NCBI RefSeq assembly: GCF_028885415.1
Contig: NZ_CP118527.1
Span: forward strand, 1,550,001-1,614,000
From: Streptomyces coeruleorubidus
GTDB taxonomy: Bacteria > Actinomycetota > Actinomycetes > Streptomycetales > Streptomycetaceae
DNA: 64,000 nt
Reading direction: 5' to 3'
Part shown: piece by piece, positions 26,519 to 35,604 of the stretch
Layout: each line of letters begins with the position of its first letter
Numbering within the stretch: the first letter of the stretch is position 1
Made by a program: the position numbers and the translations under genes
Notes under the pieces: generated by a model
What the model saw: the letters and a program-made list of their open reading frames with translations, nothing else
Databases searched by the model: none
What the model was told of the DNA's origin: nothing

Positions 26519-26857
26519 GTCACCGCGTCGGCCCGCCGGCGTGTACTGCTCGATCCTGCGCGACGAGCGGACTTCCGGCTGACACCGGCAGGGGCTGCGG
26601 CAGCCCACTTCAGAGCACAAGGGCGAGCCGTCGGTAGCAGATGAGACTGCACTCGATGGCGGAGGTCCGATCCGCACGCTGAGACTCTGCCCCCTATATG
26701 GGCGGCCCGGAACGCGGTGGTGACGTCCCGAGCCGTTCTCAGTGGGCGGGGCAACGGCACTCTTCAGACTTGCGGGTACCTCGCCGGGTCAGGGCCTGAG
26801 GTCGGTCTAGGCGCCCATCCCTTCGCGCTACCGCTATGCGGGGTCGGCGCGTGCGTG
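26519..26857. other. Intergenic, no gene seen
   Basis: 339 bases between the PhyH set and the small minus-strand gene; no ribosome site, repeat or hairpin stands out. Confidence 0.5.
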
Positions 26858-27073
26858 TCACAAACGTTTCCACATCTCTGGGCCACCTTCATGCCACTCG
26901 ATCAGGTCCGACTCGATCACGTCCAACTCGTCCCAGCCGGTGAGGCCAGCGTTCTGCAGGAACACCGTGAGCTCGTGCAGCGAGTACGCGGTGCCGATGA
27001 TCCGGCCGTCGATTCGGACCCTGCGGCCGCCCGTCCCGGACGGCGGGTCGACGATCACTCGGCGTTCTGCCAT
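26858..27073 (-). CDS. Small conserved hypothetical protein
   Basis: 71 residues: a beta-rich start (RRVIVDPPSGTGGRRVRIDG) then helices (LHELTVFLQNAGL, DELDVIESDLIEWHEGG). ATG 27073 has GAGG 8 bases upstream; an in-frame ATG at 27142 is possible. Compact, balanced composition and good codon use support a real gene. Family not recognised; it lies in the right arm of the island. Confidence 0.6.
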   Translation of the reverse strand: MAERRVIVDPPSGTGGRRVRIDGRIIGTAYSLHELTVFLQNAGLTGWDELDVIESDLIEWHEGGPEMWKRL

Positions 27074-27369
27074 GCCTCCAGCCTCGTCAAGGGCGGCCCG
27101 TGCCGCATCCCGTCCGCCGCCGCTCGACGGCCCAGAGGTCATGCCGCCCACTGAGGGCACCCATCCTGGCAAAGCGCCCACTGCCGCAGGTCCAGCTGCT
27201 CGGCGGACTGTGCGGTGAGCCGCGCCATCACAGACAGCTGCGTGTCGGGGAGCTGCTGGCGCGGCCTTCCAGTAGCCGCCTCGATGACGCTTGAGGGCTT
27301 GCGGGGGGGGAGCGTGGACGTGCTCTGTGGGACGACCGGTTTGTGGGCTATCTGTATGACGAGCCGAGC

Positions 27370-27580
27370 GAACGAAGCACGATGGCTGCGTTTGACGCCC
27401 GTCTCGCTCACGGTCCAGAACCCGCGCTTCGTCCGTGTGCGTCGTGCCGTCCGGCGCTGTCCAGCGCACCATGACCCACACCCGGCAGTCGATCGATGCC
27501 CGCTGGGGCAACCGGTCCTGCGCATCCTCGACGAGGAGCACCGACAGCACACTTCCAGCGTGCTCCCGATGGGATGGCCA
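27370..27580 (-). pseudogene. Possible Rv1733c-like membrane protein fragment
   Basis: VMVRWTAPDGTTHTDEARV resembles the periplasmic repeat of Rv1733c-type actinobacterial membrane proteins, and WTVSETG in another frame resembles its continuation. No membrane segments flank it. Weak call; the 27074-28051 stretch otherwise lacks genes. Confidence 0.3.
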
Positions 27581-27893
27581 AAGTGTTCTCGCATCAAGGT
27601 CCTGGCCGGGTCCCTCACGGGCTGACGATGTTGAGTGCTCCCAGGATGAGGAGCTCTGACAGCGGTCAACTGGGCTGTTGATGTGATGACCGTGCAGCGG
27701 TGTCGTTTGTCTTACTTGCGCGTTGTGCCTGTGTGGAACCTCCTGGTGGTGATGCCGTCCCGTCAGCGGCCCCTGCTTGAGGCGGGTCCAGGCTGTGATG
27801 GTCACGTGCATCGTCCCAGGCAACCGAAGTCACTCAGCGTGCCTAGAGCAGTGGTAATTCCGCCTATCACCGTTGCCCGCGCCGAGGACACTC

Positions 27894-27942
27894 CTGGGGA
27901 GAATCTGGGGAGTATCCGTGCTACTGGGGAGCGCGTGGGGAG
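27894..27942. repeat. Four helically phased CTGGGGAG repeats, candidate integrase arm sites
   Basis: CTGGGGAG at 27894, 27905 and 27924, and GTGGGGAG at 27935. Spacings of 11, 19 and 11 bases put each pair on one face of the helix. They lie 110 bases inside the right copy of the long direct repeat, where arm-type integrase sites would be expected. Function inferred from position. Confidence 0.55.
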
Positions 27943-28051
27943 GATCGAACGCATAACACGGTACGCCCGTGAAAGACGCTGAAAGACTCATCATCGCAGG
28001 CCAGTCACGGACGTGGCCGCATCACCGCAGGTCAGCGCCCCTGGGTGGACG

Positions 28052-28309
28052 ACTTCAGGACGTACGTCCCGAAGTCGTCGGCCTCGACGAGTCCCGGCAG
28101 CGAACCGCCCTCACGCGGCGGCGTGATGTAGCGGGTCGCGGTGACCTCTTTCAATACTTTCCCAGGCCATCCATCTCTTCAACCTTGCAATCCACGACCG
28201 CCATGCAGTTCTCCCTGCTTCCCGAGCAGTCCGTCGATGGCGGTTCGCCCCTTGCCTCCGGCCTCCGGCCTCCGGCATGAAGCGAGCATAGTAACCGAGG
28301 GTGATCGCG
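28052..28309. repeat. Right copy of the ~250-base direct repeat, probable attR with integrase remnant
   Basis: Direct repeat of 4275-4525, about 97% identical apart from a 7-base insertion. It carries the first ~35 codons of a hipA-like gene (the GTG start is changed, leaving TTG) and the last ~124 bases of an integrase gene. Neither is functional here. Confidence 0.8.
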
Positions 28310-28320
28310 CTGGAGGGCGC

Positions 28321-28446
28321 ATGCCCCGTACGTACCTGCGGTTCGGGAAGAACAGGACCGTCGTCACGGAACTCCACGGAACTCCACGGACCGCCCCGAA
28401 GCTGTCATCCTGGAACCCTGCGCTGCTCGAGGTGGAGAACAAGTGA
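28321..28446 (+). CDS. Short open frame just outside the island
   Basis: 41 codons, ATG 28321 with GGAGGG 4-5 bases upstream; ends 22 bases before the kinase gene. Contains a direct repeat of GGAACTCCAC. No recognisable family; it may be a leader peptide for the kinase gene or a relic. Confidence 0.35.
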   Translation: MPRTYLRFGKNRTVVTELHGTPRTAPKLSSWNPALLEVENK

Positions 28447-28468
28447 CTTGCGACGCGGGGGATTTGGG

Positions 28469-31270
28469 ATGGCGGAGGACCAACCGGGCGACGGGCAGGG
28501 CAGCGTCGGCCGATACCGTCTGCGCCGTCGCCTCGGTAGCGGCGGCATGGGCAGTGTCTGGCTCGCGGACGACGAGGCGCTCGGTCGGCAGGCCGCGCTC
28601 AAGGCGATCGAGGTGCCGCACGGGGTCGGCGAGGAGGAGCGGGCCGAGCGGATCGCCCGGGCCCGCGTCGAGGCCGAACACGCCGCGCGGCTGAGTCACC
28701 ATCCGCACGTGGCCAGCGTCCTGGACGTCATCGAGCACGACGGCCTGCCGTGGATCGTCATGGAGTACGTCACCGGAGCCGCCGACCTGGAGTCGGTGGT
28801 CCGGGAACTCGGTCCCCTGCCGGACGAAGAGGTCGCCAGGATCGGCGCCGCGGTGCTCAAGGCCCTGACCGCCGGGCACCGGATCGACATTCTGCACCGC
28901 GACGTCAAACCGGCCAACATCCTGCTCGCGCCGGACGAGTCGGGCAGCCCGCGCGGCCGGATCACCCTCACCGACTACGGCATCTCGCTGCGCCCCAGCG
29001 CCGGTCTGCCGCGTCTCACCCAGGGCATCATCGGCACCCCGGGCTTTCTGGCCCCGGAGCGCGTGCGCGGCGCGGAGCCTTCGGCGGCTTCGGACCTGTT
29101 CTCCCTCGGGGTCACCCTCTACTTCGCCGCGACGGGCCGTCGTCCGTTCGACGCGGCCGATCCGGCCGCCGCCTTCGCCGCGCCCGTCTTCCAGGAACCG
29201 GAGCCGCCGGCCACGGCCGGACCGGCACTCGCCGCGGTCATCATGGGTCTGCTCGAAAAGGATCCGCTGCGGCGGCTCACCGCGGCGCGGGCCGAGCCGG
29301 TTCTCACGGCTGTGGCCGCGGGCCGGTCACCGGCTGTGGCGGGCCTCGTACCGTCCGGTGACACCGTACGGCTCAATGGGCTCGCCCTGCCGGAACCGCC
29401 GCAGTACGAGCCGGGGGGCGGCAGGGTCCGTACGCTTCCGGACGTCCAGGGGCGCCGCCTGCGACGGCGTCCGCTGGTGGTGTCCCTGGCCGCCGTACTC
29501 AGTGCCGGTGTCATCACGGCCGCGGCGATCCTGCTGCCGGGCATCGGCCGCGACGGGAACGGCGGGGACAGCGGTACGGGCAACTCCGAGGACATCGGCT
29601 CCGGCATTTCCGCTTCCGGCCCGGGGCGCGCGGTCAACATCGGCACGGAGGCGGACTCCACCGGACCGGCCCAGGAGGTGCCCGGAGCGCGCAAGGGCGG
29701 CACGGTGCGGGTGCTGGAGCCCCGGCCGATCGCGCATCTCGACCCGGGGCAGGCTTCTACCTACGGGGAGCAGACCACGCAGACGCTCATCAGCCGCACG
29801 CTGACCACCTACAGAACGCAGGGAGAGTCCGGCCGGCTGACCCTGGTCGGCGACCTCGCCACCGACGCCGGCAAGGTTTCGGACGGCGGCAGGACCTGGA
29901 CGTACACCCTGAAGGAGGGCGTGAAGTTCGAGGACGGGTCCGCGATCACGTCGAAGGACATCCGGCACGGCATCGAGCGGCGGTACGCCCCCTCCGGCTA
30001 CGGCGGGCCGGCCTACCTGCAGACCTGGCTCTCCGGCAGCGACTACCGCAACGCCCTGCCCGACGGCCCCTACAGTGGCAAGCACCTTCCGGACAGCGTC
30101 CTGGAGACCCCCGACGACCGAACCATCGTCTTCCATTTCGACCGCCCACGCGGTGAGCTCCCGTTCGTCCTCGCCCTTCCGACGTCGGCGCCCGTACCCG
30201 CGGACAAGGACACCAAGAGGGCGTACGACAACGCTCCCGTCGCCTCCGGCCCGTACAAGGTCAAGGATTATCGGCCGGGCAAGAGCCTCGAACTCGTGCG
30301 GAACGAGGCGTGGGATCCCAGGACTGACGCCGTACGCCACCAGTACGTGGACGGGTTCCAGGTGCGGTACGGCGAGGACCCGAAGAAGATCACCAGCCGG
30401 CTGCTCGCCGACGGCACCGACCGTACGAGCATGACCTGGTCCAACAGCATCTCCGCGGACCAGGCACCCGATGTACTCAAGGACAAGGAGGCGATGGACC
30501 GTTCGCTCAACCAGACCCAGCCGGGCCTCTTCGCCGCCACCATCAACACGGACCGGATCACGGACAAGCGGGTCCGCGAGGCCATAGCCCGCGCCTTCCC
30601 ATCCGGCCGCTATCTCCAGGCGTACGGCGGCGAGACCCAAGGGGAGGTCACCGGCTCGCTGTTCAGCCCGCCCATTCAGGGCTACCAGAACTCCGATCCG
30701 TTCAGGAAGAAGACCCACCCCGCGGGCGAGCCGGAGCAGGCCCGCGCCCTGCTGAAAGAGGCCGGCGCGCTGGGCAAGGAGATCGCCTACGCCTACAGCG
30801 ACCTCGCCGTGAACAAGGCGGGGGCACCAGCGGTGAAGACGGCCCTGGAGAAGGCAGGGTTCAAGGTGACCCTGCACGAGATCGAATCCGACTCGTACTA
30901 CTCGACCATCGGCGCGCTGGACAACGAGTTCGACCTCTATGTCACCGGCTGGAGCTCCGAGTGGCCCTCCGGGTCCCAGACCGTGCCGCAGCTGTTCCAC
31001 AGTTCATCGGTGTTCGAGGGCGGTGTGAACTACTCGCATCTGGAGTCCGTCGAGGTGGACGACCGGATCGCAGAGGCGGAGAAGGCCCCCGGCCTGGTCG
31101 AATCCACGGACGCCTGGGCCAAGTTGGGACGGCAGATCCTCACCGAGCAGATTCCGCAGGTGCCGATCCTCTGCCCCCGGCTGTTCACGCTCTGGGGTTC
31201 GGACGTGGCCGGAGTCAAGTACCACGCTGTATACGGCAACGTCGACCCCACGGGCGTCTATCTCAAGTAG
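28469..31270 (+). CDS. Ser/Thr protein kinase fused to an extracellular peptide-binding (SBP family 5) domain
   Basis: 933 residues. Kinase domain ~15-280: Gly loop LGSGGMGSVW (22-31), Lys45 in ALKAIE, catalytic loop HRDVKPAN (143-150), DYG in place of DFG (169-171), GTPGFLAPE activation segment. One membrane helix at ~335-358, then a Gly/Ser linker and a family 5 substrate-binding domain (~395-925) with YTLKEGVKFEDGS, SGPYKVKDYRPG, WSSEWPSGSQTVPQLFHS and a C-terminal GNVDPTGVYLK. The layout predicts a receptor kinase sensing an extracellular peptide or other ligand. No transporter permease is adjacent, so the binding domain is likely a sensor. DYG is tolerated in active kinases. Confidence 0.9.
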   Translation: MAEDQPGDGQGSVGRYRLRRRLGSGGMGSVWLADDEALGRQAALKAIEVPHGVGEEERAERIARARVEAEHAARLSHHPHVASVLDVIEHDGLPWIVMEYVTGAADLESVVRELGPLPDEEVARIGAAVLKALTAGHRIDILHRDVKPANILLAPDESGSPRGRITLTDYGISLRPSAGLPRLTQGIIGTPGFLAPERVRGAEPSAASDLFSLGVTLYFAATGRRPFDAADPAAAFAAPVFQEPEPPATAGPALAAVIMGLLEKDPLRRLTAARAEPVLTAVAAGRSPAVAGLVPSGDTVRLNGLALPEPPQYEPGGGRVRTLPDVQGRRLRRRPLVVSLAAVLSAGVITAAAILLPGIGRDGNGGDSGTGNSEDIGSGISASGPGRAVNIGTEADSTGPAQEVPGARKGGTVRVLEPRPIAHLDPGQASTYGEQTTQTLISRTLTTYRTQGESGRLTLVGDLATDAGKVSDGGRTWTYTLKEGVKFEDGSAITSKDIRHGIERRYAPSGYGGPAYLQTWLSGSDYRNALPDGPYSGKHLPDSVLETPDDRTIVFHFDRPRGELPFVLALPTSAPVPADKDTKRAYDNAPVASGPYKVKDYRPGKSLELVRNEAWDPRTDAVRHQYVDGFQVRYGEDPKKITSRLLADGTDRTSMTWSNSISADQAPDVLKDKEAMDRSLNQTQPGLFAATINTDRITDKRVREAIARAFPSGRYLQAYGGETQGEVTGSLFSPPIQGYQNSDPFRKKTHPAGEPEQARALLKEAGALGKEIAYAYSDLAVNKAGAPAVKTALEKAGFKVTLHEIESDSYYSTIGALDNEFDLYVTGWSSEWPSGSQTVPQLFHSSSVFEGGVNYSHLESVEVDDRIAEAEKAPGLVESTDAWAKLGRQILTEQIPQVPILCPRLFTLWGSDVAGVKYHAVYGNVDPTGVYLK

Positions 31271-31437
31271 CCTGCCAGAAGGCACAAGACGCGCCTGGGC
31301 GCACGAAGCCGGTCGAGCCGCCGAAGTCGGCACCGCCAAGGTGGACCTGCCGTGGCATGAACGGCCCGAAATCCTGCATGTGGATGAAGAACGCCAGACG
31401 ACACCCTGCGCTCCGGCGTAACCACTAACATCCGACA

Positions 31438-32740
31438 ATGCGCACATCCTCATCGCTGCTACGGGCCTTTCGTCCCCAAGTCCAAGAGCGCCTCTACGAC
31501 TTCTACGAAGAGCTGCGAAAGCGCCGACGACCTCTTCTGGGACCGCCACCTGGACGCCTGGGTCGCGACCGGGCACGCAGTGGTCAGCAGCGCCGCAGGT
31601 GACCCGAGGCTGTCCTCGGTGCGCTATCCCGACATCGCAGCCGTCTCCGAGGAACTGCGGCCGCTGGCCCGAGTCCTGAGCCGGCAGATGCTCTACAGCG
31701 ACGTCCCCGACCACCCCCGGCTGCGGGCCCTGATCAGCAGGGCTTTCATCCCCAAGGCGGTAGCGGCACTCCGCCCCCGGATCGTCGAAGCCGTCGACCG
31801 GATCATCACCGACGCCGCGCCGACCGGCCGGATGGACATCGTCGCGGACCTCGCCCGCCCGCTGCCTCTCACCATCATCTGCGACCTCCTCGACGTACCA
31901 CAGCAGGATCGCCCCGCTGTCGCCGCCTGGTCCGAGCCGATCGCCGAAGCCATCGGCAACTCCCGGCTCGACGCCGACGGCAACCGCGCGGCCTCGCAGA
32001 GCATGGCCGAGATGCTCGCCTACCTCCGCGAACTCCTCACCCGCCACGACACCCCGCCGACCCCCCACACCCTGCGCGCGCTGGTGACCGCACAGGCACA
32101 GGACACCGAGCAGAACTTCGACGAACTCCTCGCCAACTGCGCCCTGCTCCTGATCGCCGGCCACGAGACGACCACCCACTTCATCGGCAACGCCACCCTC
32201 GCCCTGCTCCGCCACCCGCACGCGGCCGGCCAACTGCGCCGCCGGCCCGATCTGATGCCCGCCGCCATCGAGGAACTCCTGCGCTACGACGCCCCGGTAC
32301 AGCTGATGCTGCGCCGGGCGCGCCAGGACCTGGACCTGGCGGGCCGCACCATCGTCGAAGGGCAGACCGTGCTCCTCGTAGGCGGTGCCGCCAACCGGGA
32401 TCCGGCCGTGTTTCCCGATCCCCATGTACTGGACTTCGAGCGGCCCGGCGGACGGCACATGTCGTTCGGGCACGGACCGCACTTCTGCCTCGGCGCGGCG
32501 CTGGCCCGGCTGGAAGGCGCGATCGCACTGGAAGCACTCCTCACCCGGCTCCCCGGCCTGCGCCTGGACGGCACCGCGCCGCAGTGGCAGCGCAGCCTCA
32601 ACTTCCGCGGCCTCACCCGGCTGGACGTCGCCTTCACCCCGTTCTCGGACGAACACGACACAGGCCCGCAGAACCTGCGGACCGACGGTCCCCCACGCGG
32701 CCTCAGCCGCGCGACACCTGTCGGCGAGCGTGGTCACTGA
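31438..32740 (+). pseudogene. Cytochrome P450 with a one-base frameshift near the N-terminus
   Basis: From ATG 31438 the frame reads LLRAFRPQVQERLYDFYEEL, then stops making sense. Deleting one A from the AAA at 31518-31520 gives ELRSADDLFWDRHLDAWVAT and joins the main frame. That frame (from GTG 31580) holds the whole core: I-helix LLIAGHETTTHF, ExxR in EELLRYD, and the heme loop FGHGPHFCLGAAL with the Cys ligand. Either a recent inactivating mutation or an error in the sequence. No dedicated ferredoxin or biosynthetic partner is adjacent. Confidence 0.75.
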
Positions 32741-32761
32741 TGGTCGTCGCGGTGCCCCGGG

Positions 32762-35416
32762 TCACAGCCACCGGACAGTTCGCGCCACCCGGGTCACGAC
32801 CGCCGCGTAGCCGACGCCGACCACGAGAGAGGCGAACAGGGCGGTGAGCGGGAAGTCCTCCTGGAGGTAGGGGTAGACCTGGTAGTGCGTGAGGTAGATG
32901 TAGAGGGAACTGCTCGCCAGGACACCCGCGAGCGCGCTGAGCGGGCCGAGGCTGGGCAGGGTCGGCACCCAGATCAGCAGCCCCGCCCCGGCGATCACGA
33001 TGGCCGTGCGTATCGGCTGGTCCTGGAACAGACCGGGCAGGGTGAACAGCAGCACGGCCGTCAGCAGCGCCCGTTGCCGCACGGTGCTCGCCCGCGCGGC
33101 CGCCCAGCCCAGCGCGAACAGCCAGAAGACCACGGTGGGGCTCAGCTGCGGGCGGGCGGACGCCAGGTCCAGCAGGTCATAGCGGCCGACCAGGCCGACG
33201 GCCACGAGCGCCAGCGGCACACCGAACACGTACCGCCGCTCCAGCCGGGCCAGCAGGGGCACGGCCATGAGGACGGCGAGGACGACGAGGAAGTAGACCA
33301 GGGCCTCCACGAACCAGTAGGCCCAGTCGAAGCGGTCGTTCCCCTGGTCGAGCAGGCTGTTGAGGAGCAGGGCGTTGGCCGGGTCGTAGAAGTCGGTCAG
33401 GATGACCGCGCCGGTGATCCACACCATGCTCGGAACAGCGATGCGGGCGATGCTGCGCCACAGGTTCCGTATTCGCTCGCGGAGTTCGGCATCGGTCAGC
33501 TGGAAGCGGGCGAAGTTGTAGCCCGCGATGCCGATGAGGATGTGAGCGAAGCCCTTGATGTCGAAAACCTGGACGTGCGAGCCGACGATGAGGACGATCC
33601 CGAGGGCGCGCAGGGCGATGCTGGTCTCCAGGGTGCGGCGGGTCCTCCAGGACCGCGGGTTCGTCCAGGCCCGCAGGGCTCTTCGGATGCCCGTGGTCGG
33701 CCGGGCCCGCGGTGGCTCCGGCCCGCCCTGTCCTTCCAGCCCTTCCAGCCGTTCGGGCGCGGGCGTCGCCATGGTGTGCAGCTCGCGGAGGGTCCTCGTG
33801 TGCCAGTCCGTGGGCAGGTGGCCCAGGGTTTCCTCCAGGCGCAGGGACATCTCGACGTAGCACAGCGAGTCGCCGCCCAGGCTGACGAAGCTGCTGTCCT
33901 CGGTGACGTCGGCGCGATCGAGTATCTCCGCGTAGAGGCGGACCAGATCCCCGGCGGGTCGGGGCGTCGCCTCCTGCGAGGGGTGCGTCAGCCGTCGTAC
34001 GGCCTCGTAGTCGGGCTTGCCCGAGGCCAGGCGGGGCAGTTCGGCGACGGCCCGGACCCGTACGACGCGCGGTGGCAGTCCGCACTTCCGTGCGATCAGC
34101 CGACGGATCCGTCCCTCGTCGCCGGCGCGGCTGAGCGCGGCCACCGCGAGCGCCTCCCCGTCGCCCGCGCAGTACGCGTTGACGCCGTGCTCCTCCAGCA
34201 GGGTCTCGATGCGCTGCGGGTCGATCCGCAGTCCGAGGATCTTCACGAAGCGGCTGCGGCGGCCCACGATTTCGTACAGCCCGTCGGACGCGCGCCGGGC
34301 GAGGTCCCCGGTGTGCAGTTCCCGCACGGTCCGGCCGAGGGCGAGGTCGGCCGGGCTCTCGGCGTAACCGAGCATCACGTTCGGCCCCGAGTAGACCAGT
34401 TCGCCGACACGAGGTCCGTGGCCGTCGACCGGCTGGAGCCTGAAGGAGCCGCCGGGTATGGGCACGCCGACGGCCTCGGGACGCTCGGCGGCGAGGTGCG
34501 GCGGGAGGTAGGCCATGCGGGCCGTGGCCTCGGTCTGCCCGTACATCACGAACAGCCGCCAGCCCGATCGGCGGCCCAACTCGGCGTAGCGGGCGACGCG
34601 TTCCGGTGCGAGTCGGCCCCCGGCCTGGGTGACGCGGCGCAGGTGCGGCAGGTCCATCCGCTCGAAGCCGATCCGGTCGAGCAGGTCGAAGGTGTACGGC
34701 ACACCGGCCAGCGAGGTGCCGCGGGCGGCGTGGAACTCCGCCCAGAAGGCCGCGTCGGACACCGACCGTTCGGTGAGGATCAGGCCGGCGCCGCGCAGCA
34801 GATGACTGTGGATGACGGACAGGCCGTAGCAGTAGTGCATGGGCAGCGTGGTGGCTGCCCGGTCCGTGTCGTCGATGCCGAGGTAGGTGGCGATGGACTC
34901 GGCGTTGGCCTGGAGGTTCTCGTGCGAGAGCCGCACCAGCTTGGGTGAGCCGGTCGAGCCGGATGTGCTCAGCAGCAGGGCGAGGTCCGGGTGGAGGGTG
35001 TGGGCGCTCTGTGGGTTCCGTTCGTCGAGGGTCCACCTCCCGTCGGCATCCGGGCGGGCCACGACGTCCGGGGCGTACGCCTGAGTCAGTGAGCGGATGG
35101 TGTACTCGCTGTCGCCGGGGACGAGCAGGACGGGGTGACCGGCGGACAGGGCGGCCAGGTGCGTGACGAGCGCGTCGGTGCTGTTGGCTCCGGCGAGCAG
35201 CACCAGGCGCCGGACAGGCCCGAGGCGTTCGGCGGTGACGGCAACCCGCTCGGCCAGCTCGCCGTACGACACGTGTCCTTCCGGGGTGACGAGCGCGACG
35301 CGGTCGCCGTGGTCCGCCAGGCGGTGTGCGAACGGCACGGCCTTCGGTTGCGGGAGCGGCACCGCGGGTGAGGCCGGAGCGGCGGGTGCCGGGCGGGGCC
35401 CGGAGAGGTGGATCAC
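32762..35416 (-). CDS. Adenylation-carrier-membrane acyltransferase fusion protein
   Basis: 884 residues, GTG 35416. Adenylation domain ~30-480: STSGSTGSPK (150-159), YGQTE (292-296), HTGDL (368-372), GRRSRFVKILG (385-395), Lys467 in ASGKPDY. A carrier domain follows (SLGGDSL, phosphopantetheine Ser517). After a Pro/Arg linker, residues ~595-880 are an acyltransferase-3 type domain with ~10 membrane segments and an early IVGSHVQ motif. The protein probably activates an acyl or amino acid, loads its own carrier and transfers the group across or at the membrane. The iron box at 35471-35489 lies in its promoter and it is divergent from an iron transporter, so iron-starvation expression is expected. 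Confidence 0.85.
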   Translation of the reverse strand: MIHLSGPRPAPAAPASPAVPLPQPKAVPFAHRLADHGDRVALVTPEGHVSYGELAERVAVTAERLGPVRRLVLLAGANSTDALVTHLAALSAGHPVLLVPGDSEYTIRSLTQAYAPDVVARPDADGRWTLDERNPQSAHTLHPDLALLLSTSGSTGSPKLVRLSHENLQANAESIATYLGIDDTDRAATTLPMHYCYGLSVIHSHLLRGAGLILTERSVSDAAFWAEFHAARGTSLAGVPYTFDLLDRIGFERMDLPHLRRVTQAGGRLAPERVARYAELGRRSGWRLFVMYGQTEATARMAYLPPHLAAERPEAVGVPIPGGSFRLQPVDGHGPRVGELVYSGPNVMLGYAESPADLALGRTVRELHTGDLARRASDGLYEIVGRRSRFVKILGLRIDPQRIETLLEEHGVNAYCAGDGEALAVAALSRAGDEGRIRRLIARKCGLPPRVVRVRAVAELPRLASGKPDYEAVRRLTHPSQEATPRPAGDLVRLYAEILDRADVTEDSSFVSLGGDSLCYVEMSLRLEETLGHLPTDWHTRTLRELHTMATPAPERLEGLEGQGGPEPPRARPTTGIRRALRAWTNPRSWRTRRTLETSIALRALGIVLIVGSHVQVFDIKGFAHILIGIAGYNFARFQLTDAELRERIRNLWRSIARIAVPSMVWITGAVILTDFYDPANALLLNSLLDQGNDRFDWAYWFVEALVYFLVVLAVLMAVPLLARLERRYVFGVPLALVAVGLVGRYDLLDLASARPQLSPTVVFWLFALGWAAARASTVRQRALLTAVLLFTLPGLFQDQPIRTAIVIAGAGLLIWVPTLPSLGPLSALAGVLASSSLYIYLTHYQVYPYLQEDFPLTALFASLVVGVGYAAVVTRVARTVRWL

Positions 35417-35470
35417 GGGGCGCGCCCTTTCTGCGGCAACGTCCGCTTGTCAGCACGGAGCCCTTGACGT

Positions 35471-35489
35471 TTAGGTAAGCTTTACCTTA
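35471..35489. promoter_or_regulatory. Iron box (IdeR/DmdR1-type operator)
   Basis: TTAGGTAAGCTTTACCTTA, a 19-base dyad matching the Streptomyces DmdR1/IdeR iron-box pattern TTAGGTTAGGCTAACCTAA at 13 or more positions. It lies between the divergent adenylation-acyltransferase gene and the ferric-iron transporter operon. Confidence 0.85.
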
Positions 35490-35604
35490 TTCATAGCATG
35501 GTCGTAAACAAGCCACAGAAAAGTCACAGGAACGCTTCGCCCCCCGCTCTCCACCGGCATGACCGGCGGTAGAGGCGAGCCCCGCAGGAAGGCACACGGA
35601 CACC

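Noticed and set aside
33177-35456. 759-residue minus-strand frame in the adenylation-acyltransferase gene
   Set aside because: Another frame of the same gene, Arg/Pro-rich, no motif.
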